Of a DNA stretch of 49,938 bases, positions 43,444 through 49,938 are shown in pieces. The translations under genes were made by a program, and so were the position numbers. Numbering within the stretch: the stretch's first letter is position 1; the number at the start of each line of letters is the position of its first letter. The notes beneath the pieces are model-generated. The model was not told the origin of the DNA, did no database searches, and saw only the letters and a program-made list of their open reading frames with translations. Location: NCBI GenBank assembly GCA_965209105.1, contig CBDBQB010000037.1, forward strand, positions 1-49,938, written 5' to 3'. The stretch comes from JAAELZ01 sp965209105 (GTDB lineage: Bacteria > Pseudomonadota > Gammaproteobacteria > Arenicellales > Poriferihabitantaceae).

Positions 43444-45540
43444 TTAAGCTTCACTATCTTCCAACAATGCTTTCATGCTGAGACGAATTCGCCCCTGCTT
43501 ATCGACTTCTAACACTTTCACTTTAACAACATCGCCTTCTGAAAGCTCGTCACTCACGTTATTTACCCGCTCGTGAGAAATCTGTGAGATATGCACCAAA
43601 CCATCTCTGCCCGGTAGAATATTCACGAATGCACCGAAGTCCATCAAACGCACCACTTTGCCTTCGTAAACCATTCCAGACTCAATGTCTGCAGTAATCT
43701 GTTCAATCCGCTTGCGGGCAGCTAGACTACCTTCGCTGTCGACCGAGGCAATTTTAATTGTACCATCATCCGAGATATCAATTGATGCGCCCGTTTCTTC
43801 TGAAATAGCGCGTATCGTCGCACCACCTTTACCAATCACGTCGCGAATCTTATCTACATGAATTTTCATGGTATCGATACGCGGAGCGTAATCAGACATT
43901 TCTTCACGCGGCTCAGAAATAACTTTCGCCATCTCTTCAAGAATAAACAAACGCCCAGCTTTTGCTTGCTCCAGCGCTGTTTCCATAATTTCTTTGGTAA
44001 TACCTTGGATTTTGATATCCATCTGTAAGGCAGTAATACCACTTTCTGTTCCAGCAACTTTAAAATCCATATCACCGAGATGATCTTCATCACCCAAAAT
44101 ATCGGTTAATACAGCGTAATCATCGCCTTCTTTAATCAACCCCATTGCAACACCTGCCACAGGAGCTTTAATCGCCACACCTGCATCCATTAAAGATAAG
44201 CTGGTACCGCAAACCGACGCCATTGAACTAGAACCATTTGATTCAGTAATTTCAGACACCACTCGAACAGAGTAAGGATAGGCTTCCATATCAGGCATTG
44301 CAGCAGCAATTCCTCGATAAGCCAGGCGACCGTGACCGATCTCGCGGCGCTTAGGGCTTCCAACACGACCCGTCTCCCCGACACAATAAGGCGGGAAGTT
44401 ATAATGCAACATAAAGGGTTGCTTGTATTCACCTTCGAGCGCGTCAATTTTTTGTGCATCGCGATCCGTGCCCAGGGTGGTCACCACCAAGGCCTGTGTT
44501 TCGCCCCGTGTAAATAAGGCTGAACCATGGGTACGGGGTAATACGCCAACTTCGACCGTAATAGGACGAACCGTTTGCTTATCACGCCCGTCGATACGTG
44601 GCTTGCCAGCAATAATTCGACTACGGACAATTTTCTTCTCTAATTTTTTAAATGCATTGGAGCATTTCTCAGCAAAACCATCTTCTGAGTCTTCGTTGAT
44701 CAAGGCGCTTTTCATCGCACTCTTCGCAGCATCTATCGCTGCATAGCGATCCATCTTCTCAGCGATTTGATACGCTTTATCTAAATCAGCCTCACAAGCA
44801 GCAGCCACTTGTTGGTCGACGCTCTCGTCATGAACAGGTGCTTTCCAATCCCATGGCTCAATGTCAAACTGAGCAGCAAATTCTTCCACGGCATTGATCG
44901 CAAGTTGCAATTGCTCATGGCCATACATCACCGCGCCGAGCATTTGCTCTTCTGACAACATATCTGCTTCTGATTCAACCATCAGCACAGCGTCTTTGGT
45001 GCCAGCCACCACTAAGTCCAACTGAGAGTTTTCTTTTAAAACGCTCTTATCAGGGTTTAAAACATACTCGCCATCGACAAAGCCTACGCGCGATGCGCCA
45101 ACTGGGCCGTTAAAAGGCACACCTGAAATTTCAATCGCGGCGGCAGCCCCGATCATAGCGACAAGATCTGGATCAATTTCTGGATCGATGGACATCACCG
45201 TCGAAACGATTTGAACTTCTTGTGAGAAATCTTTAGGGAACAATGGACGCAAAGGGCGATCCATTAAGCGGCAAGTTAAAATAGCCTTTTCTGAAGGTCG
45301 CCCTTCTCGCTTGAAAAAGCTGCCTGGGATTTTACCCGCGGCATAAGTCCGTTCTTCATAGTCAACAGTCAGCGGGAAGAAATCTCGGTCGTTGTCTTCT
45401 TTGCGCGCAACCATAGTGACCATAACGGTGGTATCGCCCATGCTGGCAACTACTGCACCGCTTGCTTGACGCGCGATCTTGCCTGATTTTAAAGTGACGG
45501 TATGCTCGCCATACTGAAAGCTTGTGGTTATTTCATTCAC
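43444..45540 (-). CDS. pnp: Polyribonucleotide nucleotidyltransferase
   Basis: A 698-residue 3'-5' exoribonuclease, part of the degradosome. It has two RNase PH domains (GDTTVMVTMVARKEDNDRDF and GSALFTRGETQALVVTTLG), an all-alpha linker, the KH domain (IRDVIGKGGATIRAISEETG, ~560) and the C-terminal S1 domain (GSMVYEG-type start, GAFVNILPGRDGLVHISQIS). The length is normal. It follows rpsO after 17 bases. Confidence 0.97.
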   Translation of the reverse strand: MNEITTSFQYGEHTVTLKSGKIARQASGAVVASMGDTTVMVTMVARKEDNDRDFFPLTVDYEERTYAAGKIPGSFFKREGRPSEKAILTCRLMDRPLRPLFPKDFSQEVQIVSTVMSIDPEIDPDLVAMIGAAAAIEISGVPFNGPVGASRVGFVDGEYVLNPDKSVLKENSQLDLVVAGTKDAVLMVESEADMLSEEQMLGAVMYGHEQLQLAINAVEEFAAQFDIEPWDWKAPVHDESVDQQVAAACEADLDKAYQIAEKMDRYAAIDAAKSAMKSALINEDSEDGFAEKCSNAFKKLEKKIVRSRIIAGKPRIDGRDKQTVRPITVEVGVLPRTHGSALFTRGETQALVVTTLGTDRDAQKIDALEGEYKQPFMLHYNFPPYCVGETGRVGSPKRREIGHGRLAYRGIAAAMPDMEAYPYSVRVVSEITESNGSSSMASVCGTSLSLMDAGVAIKAPVAGVAMGLIKEGDDYAVLTDILGDEDHLGDMDFKVAGTESGITALQMDIKIQGITKEIMETALEQAKAGRLFILEEMAKVISEPREEMSDYAPRIDTMKIHVDKIRDVIGKGGATIRAISEETGASIDISDDGTIKIASVDSEGSLAARKRIEQITADIESGMVYEGKVVRLMDFGAFVNILPGRDGLVHISQISHERVNNVSDELSEGDVVKVKVLEVDKQGRIRLSMKALLEDSEA

Positions 45541-45557
45541 GAATAGATTCCTGTTAA

Positions 45558-45827
45558 TTATTTACGCAAGCCAAGCTTGGCGATGAGGTCACGGTAACGC
45601 ACAATATCAACCGTCTTGAGATAATCAAGCAAGCTGCGGCGCTGGTTTACCATACGCAATAAACCTTGGCGCGAATGGTGATCGTGAATATGGGTTTTGA
45701 AATGCTCGGTCAAATCTTTAATTCGAGCTGTCAACAAAGCAACCTGGACCTCTGTCGAGCCAGTATCGGTTTCACTGCGTTTATGTTCTTTAATGATCGC
45801 TTGGCGATCAGCAACAGAAAGTGCCAT
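45558..45827 (-). CDS. rpsO: 30S ribosomal protein S15
   Basis: An 89-residue protein binding 16S rRNA, with DTGSTEVQVALLTARI, LTEHFKTHIHDHHSRQGLLRMV and RRSLLDYLK, all typical. It is the first gene of rpsO-pnp. Confidence 0.97.
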   Translation of the reverse strand: MALSVADRQAIIKEHKRSETDTGSTEVQVALLTARIKDLTEHFKTHIHDHHSRQGLLRMVNQRRSLLDYLKTVDIVRYRDLIAKLGLRK

Positions 45828-46395
45828 TGGGTAGGGTTCCTCTCACGTAATAAATGACGTTTTAATTTCGAGCCATACAATAACCATCATATAAATTGGC
45901 TCGACCCGTTCACCAGACGTCCCCATGTTTTGGACACCAGTGCTAAAGGGGCGCGTATTGTAACGACAGCGAACCAGCGAAACAAGCGGAAATACTCGCT
46001 ATTCTCAAGATTTTTTGTATTCTATATTCACCCAAAAAAGCCTGTGGCATCGGCAATATACCCCGCGCTTATTTCTAAATGAATCAAAACATGAATGACC
46101 AAAATAAATAACAGCTACAAGGGTTAGTATTGGTTTACTTGCTGTCGTGGCCGGCGTGGCATAGCTTGCCCCGTTGAGAGCTAGATTCAACATTGGCGCG
46201 AGGCTACTACCCAAGCGAAAATCCACCAACGATACTCATTATTAAGACTCTTAATCTTACCGGCGAGCATTCGACATGCCAGAAAGAACAGGATATCCCG
46301 CTTAGATCGGTTTTAGTTGCACAAGGTCGGTGAATAAGGCTAAAACAGGCCCAGCGTAAAGAGTATGTTTTAGGCTGTCTTTCTAGGCAATAGAA
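45828..46395. other. Intergenic region between the golvesin-like gene and rpsO
   Basis: A 568-base gap on the minus-strand side. It holds the rpsO leader. A 74-codon minus-strand frame at 46005-46229 has no recognisable features. No RNA gene is visible. Confidence 0.45.
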
Positions 46396-46968
46396 TTAAT
46401 CGTTTAATAACAAGCCTAGCGGCGCGATCAGAGCAGCGGCGGGCTTAGTTTCCTTAATTAGTTTCCAGCGTATTGCATCGGCCTCATCGGACATATTGTC
46501 GTCAGTACCGTCGAGTACGACGCTGGATAATTGCCCTTCAGAGAGTTCGTATTCGCCCAATAAATGCCACCCCGTTGGTAGGGCAAATTGATTGAGCACG
46601 ACATGATACCTTTCGCCATCCGCGTCTTCGATATAATAATCCGCGTCAGTGGTTCGATTTTCGGTATTGAAGAAATGCGCAGAGATTTCGTATAAACCCG
46701 CCACAGGTACTTGCACTGACCACGAAGCCGCGCCCATTCTGGGTACTGGCCCACCGGCAACATCATACAGACCACTTAAGTATCGCCAATCACCGTTGTA
46801 TGCTCCAGGATAAGACCAACTGCTCCAAGATCCATGTGGGTCATATTCCAAATAACCTTCATCGCCATCATCGATAATGTATTCCCACTCAAGCGCCTGA
46901 ACAGGTAGACAAATCAAAGTGCAAAATAAGCCAACAGGGAAAATGATATGTAGTGGAGCTTTAGTCAT
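46396..46968 (-). CDS. Secreted protein with a golvesin-like domain
   Basis: A 190-residue protein with a signal peptide (LHIIFPVGLFCTLICLPVQA). The mature domain starts WEYIIDDGDEGYLEYDPHGSW and includes WSVQVPVAGLYEISAHFF, YHVVLNQFALPTGWHLLGEY and VVLDGTDDNMSDEADAIRW. This matches the golvesin C-terminal-like beta-sandwich domain. The C terminus ends in a short hydrophobic tail (AALIAPLGLLLND). The start overlaps the cysS stop (ATGA), so translation may be coupled. Confidence 0.82.
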   Translation of the reverse strand: MTKAPLHIIFPVGLFCTLICLPVQALEWEYIIDDGDEGYLEYDPHGSWSSWSYPGAYNGDWRYLSGLYDVAGGPVPRMGAASWSVQVPVAGLYEISAHFFNTENRTTDADYYIEDADGERYHVVLNQFALPTGWHLLGEYELSEGQLSSVVLDGTDDNMSDEADAIRWKLIKETKPAAALIAPLGLLLND

Positions 46969-48410
46969 TTTGTCGGTTTATTTTTATGTGCCCAAATAGT
47001 GTGTCCGCCAGGCTTATCTTCTAGCTCTATATTCAAGGCGGTGAGTTGCTTGCGTATTTCATCCGCTCGAGACCAATTTTTGCTTTCCTTTGCTTGGCTG
47101 CGCTCGGCAATCAATGCCTCAATATCAACAGCCGATAAGCCGCCTGTGATAATGGCCTTGTTATCTTCAATCGCCGTGCCTAAAAATCGCGCTGGATCTT
47201 GATACAAAATACCCAATACTTTACTCAAGCTAGAAAAAGACGCTGCATCAGCTTGACTGACTTCATTTGAATCCAGCTGCTTATTGAGCGCACGCCCCAA
47301 ATCAAATAAAACGGCGAGGGCTTCGGGTGTATTAAAATCATCGCACATCGCAGCATCGAAACGCCGCTTCCATGAATTGCCTTCTTGAATTGGGCTACCT
47401 GAAGACGATAGAGTCTGCAAGCGATCTGCGACTTTATACAAGCGAGCCAAGCCAGCTTGCGCATTGTCGAGTGCTACCCCTGAATAATTCAGCGGGCTTC
47501 GATAATGACTCGCCAAAATCATAAAGCGGATCACTTCGCCCATTCTTTCGGGTTGAGTATCCTGCGCGAGTATCTCTCGAATGGTAAAAAAGTTACCTAG
47601 TGATTTAGACATCTTTTCTCTATCGATCTGCACATAACCGTTATGCATCCAATAGTTCACAAATGTGCAGCCGGTGGCGGCTTCTGATTGCGCTATTTCG
47701 TTTTCATGATGGGGGAATTGTAAATCCATCCCACCCGCGTGAATATCAAAATGCTCGGCAAGGCATTGCGTGGACATCGCAGAACACTCAATATGCCAAC
47801 CGGGGCGGCCTTCGCCCCAAGGAGACTTCCAAAATGGCTCGTTCGGCTTGGCCTTTTTCCATAAAACAAAATCCAGTGGATCTTCTTTATCGGTATTTTC
47901 TTCAACGCGCGCGCCGACCCGAAGATCATCAATATCTTTACCGGAAAGCGAGCCGTAAGCTTCGAATTTACGAACGCGATAGTACACATCGCCCTGCTCG
48001 CCTTGATAGGCGTAGCCCTTTTTCTCCAAGGATTGGATCATGTTGATAATGTCAGCAATATGACCGGTTGCGCGAGGCTCTTGATCTGGCGCACCCACAT
48101 TGAGTAATGCTGAATCATCGTGCATGGCAGTGATAAACCGCTCGGTCAGTTCAGTAAAATCTTCCTTGTTCTCATTGGCACGATCAATGATCTTATCGTC
48201 AATATCAGTGATATTACGCACGTAATCAACCTCATAGCCCATTGAACGCATATAACGCACGATCATATCGAACACGACCAGCACCCGCGCATGGCCTAAA
48301 TGGCATAAGTCGTAAACTGTCATTCCACACACATAGAGCCCAATTTTGCCCGGTTCGATTGGCTCAAACAATTGTTTTTGACGCGTCAGGCTATTGTAGA
48401 TATGCAGCAT
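46965..48410 (-). CDS. cysS: Cysteinyl-tRNA synthetase
   Basis: A 481-residue class I aminoacyl-tRNA synthetase. The HIGH-type motif is HLGHAR (in DLCHLGHARVLVVFD), zinc ligands include CGMTVYD and HIECSAMSTQC, and the KMSKS loop is present (REKMSKSLGNFF). The C-terminal DALR/anticodon region is complete. It is divergent from lpxH with an 81-base gap. Confidence 0.97.
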   Translation of the reverse strand: MLHIYNSLTRQKQLFEPIEPGKIGLYVCGMTVYDLCHLGHARVLVVFDMIVRYMRSMGYEVDYVRNITDIDDKIIDRANENKEDFTELTERFITAMHDDSALLNVGAPDQEPRATGHIADIINMIQSLEKKGYAYQGEQGDVYYRVRKFEAYGSLSGKDIDDLRVGARVEENTDKEDPLDFVLWKKAKPNEPFWKSPWGEGRPGWHIECSAMSTQCLAEHFDIHAGGMDLQFPHHENEIAQSEAATGCTFVNYWMHNGYVQIDREKMSKSLGNFFTIREILAQDTQPERMGEVIRFMILASHYRSPLNYSGVALDNAQAGLARLYKVADRLQTLSSSGSPIQEGNSWKRRFDAAMCDDFNTPEALAVLFDLGRALNKQLDSNEVSQADAASFSSLSKVLGILYQDPARFLGTAIEDNKAIITGGLSAVDIEALIAERSQAKESKNWSRADEIRKQLTALNIELEDKPGGHTIWAHKNKPTK

Positions 48411-48491
48411 ACGATTAGATTCAGTTAAACTAAGCAGTGGGAGCCATCGCTCCGCACGCGGAGTATATCAATCGAAACCCATGAAAACCAA

Positions 48492-49208
48492 ATGACCATC
48501 GCCTTTATCTCAGATTTACACTTAAGCGCACAGCGGCCATCCTCGATGTCGCTATTTGCGGACTTCATGGAAAAGTCTGGCCGCTTGCTGGAGTCGGTTT
48601 ATATCTTGGGCGATTTGTTTGATTATTGGATTGGTGACGACGCCAGTCACGCTTTGGGCTATGAGCAAGTCGAACACGCACTAAAGCAGGCCACCGACGG
48701 CGGCACCCAAGTTTACTTTATTGCGGGCAATCGTGATTTTTTGGTTGGCGAAGCCTTCTTTGCAAGAACGGGTGTTCAAGCACTAGCAGATCAAACGATC
48801 CTCGACTTGGATGGCCAACGTGTAATGATCGCGCACGGTGATCAATTTTGTATCGACGATACCGAATACCTCAAAGCCCGAGAACATTTTATGCGTCCAA
48901 AATGGCAGGCAGACTTTTTATCTCAACCCCTTGAGCAGCGTAAGGCTCAGGCAATCGAACTGCGCTTGCTGAGCGAAGAAAGTAAACAAGAAAAAGCCGC
49001 TGAAATTATGGACGTCAATCCAGACGAGATAAATCGAATTTTAGAAGAAAATCAGCTGGATATTCTGATTCACGGGCACACCCATCGGCCCTATGTTCAC
49101 TCGATCGAACACAATGGAAAATCCTATCGTCGCTATGTATTAGGCGAATGGACGACCGAGCGAAGCGTTATCTACTCCAATGAAGGAAAGCTTTATTTGA
49201 AGAAGTAA
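48492..49208 (+). CDS. lpxH: UDP-2,3-diacylglucosamine hydrolase LpxH
   Basis: A 238-residue metallophosphoesterase of lipid A synthesis. Motifs: FISDLHLS (Asp8, His10), ILGDLFDYWIGDD, IAGNRDF, IAHGDQFC and IHGHTHRP. The length matches E. coli LpxH, supporting a Gram-negative with lipid A. Confidence 0.96.
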   Translation: MTIAFISDLHLSAQRPSSMSLFADFMEKSGRLLESVYILGDLFDYWIGDDASHALGYEQVEHALKQATDGGTQVYFIAGNRDFLVGEAFFARTGVQALADQTILDLDGQRVMIAHGDQFCIDDTEYLKAREHFMRPKWQADFLSQPLEQRKAQAIELRLLSEESKQEKAAEIMDVNPDEINRILEENQLDILIHGHTHRPYVHSIEHNGKSYRRYVLGEWTTERSVIYSNEGKLYLKK

Positions 49209-49268
49209 GCTGACTCGTAGGACAGTCAGATCGAGTTCGATGCCATAATCGAACTTAGTTTCAGGGCA

Positions 49269-49938
49269 TTAGGCGCGTTTTTCTTGGACGCTGCTAATTT
49301 CTGACAAATCTAGATCATTGTCCTTTTTGTCTATTTTTGCTTGATCCGAACGCTGTGCTTCGATGAGTTTCAGATAACTTTTTGTGACATCACCCGTAAG
49401 ATATTCGCCGGTAAAGCATGAGGCGTCGAAATTTTTAATACGGGTTTGCCCGTGCTGCACAGCGTCGACCAAATCTTCAATATCTTGGTACAAAATCCAA
49501 TCCGCCCCAATTGTTTCGCCGATCTCCTGAATACTCTTGCCGTGAGCAACAAACTCTTTTGAGGTCGGCATATCGATTCCATATACATTGGGATATCTAA
49601 CAGGTGGCGCGGCAGAGGCAAAATAAACGCGTCTCGCACCGGCTTCGCGCGCCAATTGGATTATTTTTCTAGAGGTGGTGCCGCGAACAATCGAATCATC
49701 GACCAAAAGGACATTCTTGCCTTCAAATTCGCTGGGCATTGCATTTAATTTCTGGCGCACGGATTTTTGCCGTTCGCCCTGCCCTGGCATGATAAATGTT
49801 CGGCCGATATACCGATTTTTAATAAATCCTTCGCGGTACTCTACGCCGAGCTTCTTGGCTAACTGTTGCGCGGCAGGGCGTGAGGTGTCTGGCACTGGTA
49901 TAACCACGTCGATATCATGATCCGGCCAAACCCTGAGC
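49269..49938 (-). CDS. purF: Amidophosphoribosyltransferase PurF (C-terminal part, runs off window)
   Basis: About 222 C-terminal residues of the first enzyme of purine synthesis. The frame runs through the right window edge (WPDHDIDVVIPVPDTS), so the in-frame Met near 49907 is not the start. Typical segments: VEYREGFIKNRYIGRTFIMP, the PRPP loop VLLVDDSIVRGTTSRKI, and YGIDMPTSKEFVAHGK. The N-terminal glutaminase domain lies outside the window. Confidence 0.97.
   Translation of the reverse strand, partial: LRVWPDHDIDVVIPVPDTSRPAAQQLAKKLGVEYREGFIKNRYIGRTFIMPGQGERQKSVRQKLNAMPSEFEGKNVLLVDDSIVRGTTSRKIIQLAREAGARRVYFASAAPPVRYPNVYGIDMPTSKEFVAHGKSIQEIGETIGADWILYQDIEDLVDAVQHGQTRIKNFDASCFTGEYLTGDVTKSYLKLIEAQRSDQAKIDKKDNDLDLSEISSVQEKRA

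Noticed and set aside
46005..46229. 74-codon minus-strand frame upstream of rpsO
   Set aside because: Low-complexity translation without motifs and no ribosome site; treated as non-coding.

Overview
The window looks like the chromosome of a sulfur-oxidising gammaproteobacterium of moderate GC content. The main evidence is a reverse-type dissimilatory sulfite reductase operon on the minus strand in the order dsrA-B-E-F-H-C-M-K-L-J-O-P. Its DsrEFH proteins are the sulfur-oxidiser type, its DsrC has both C-terminal cysteines, and it carries dsrL. The housekeeping genes (rpsO-pnp, rpsP-rimM-trmD-rplS, hfq-hflX, xerD, cysS, lpxH, purF) are gammaproteobacterial in content and grouping. No species can be named from sequence alone, and I saw no tRNA, rRNA or CRISPR array.

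Layout: (1) 1-9.9 kb holds the dsr operon, cut by the window edge inside dsrP. dsrO carries a one-base frameshift, and the dsrC-dsrM gap holds two strong inverted repeats. (2) 10.4-12.4 kb on the plus strand holds a small unknown protein, an acidic unknown protein, a Cas6/Cmx6-like protein with no CRISPR nearby, and a small helical protein ending at a clear terminator. A SufE-like gene follows at 12.6 kb. (3) 13.1-20 kb on the minus strand holds a small lipoprotein, an RND efflux pump with its periplasmic adaptor, and a WbpM/FlaA1-type nucleotide-sugar dehydratase. (4) 20.6-24.7 kb on the plus strand holds a giant repeat protein with calcium-binding type repeats and a small Cys-rich protein with a Tat-like leader. 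The first 60% of the giant gene is strikingly GC-rich compared with the rest. (5) 24.9-27.4 kb on the minus strand holds a carbamoyltransferase-DUF5989-SxtJ cassette; the DUF5989 gene is only 49 codons and starts with GTG. (6) 27.7-29.8 kb is a scarred zone with a 5'-truncated IS5-family transposase, fragments of other genes, and a 267-bp multi-palindromic element. (7) 30-32.8 kb on the plus strand holds a bufferin-type operon: DUF2282 precursor, DUF692 (MNIO) enzyme, DUF2063 partner and DoxX membrane protein. The gene for 3-methyladenine glycosylase I (tag) follows. (8) 33.9-49.9 kb is mostly housekeeping: hflX, hfq, an orphan minor pseudopilin, an LplT-PlsC fusion, xerD, a secreted helical-repeat protein, rplS-trmD-rimM-rpsP, pnp, rpsO, a golvesin-like secreted protein, cysS, lpxH, and the 3' part of purF.

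How the genes work together: DsrAB with DsrL oxidises persulfide sulfur carried by DsrC, DsrEFH loads that sulfur, and DsrMKJOP links DsrC to the quinone pool. The Cas6-like cassette lies divergently just upstream of dsrA. Its function is unknown, and it is my main candidate for an undescribed system. The other leading oddities are the structured 267-bp element, the mosaic repeat gene, and two housekeeping genes (hflX, xerD) that lack normal start codons where homology places their N termini.
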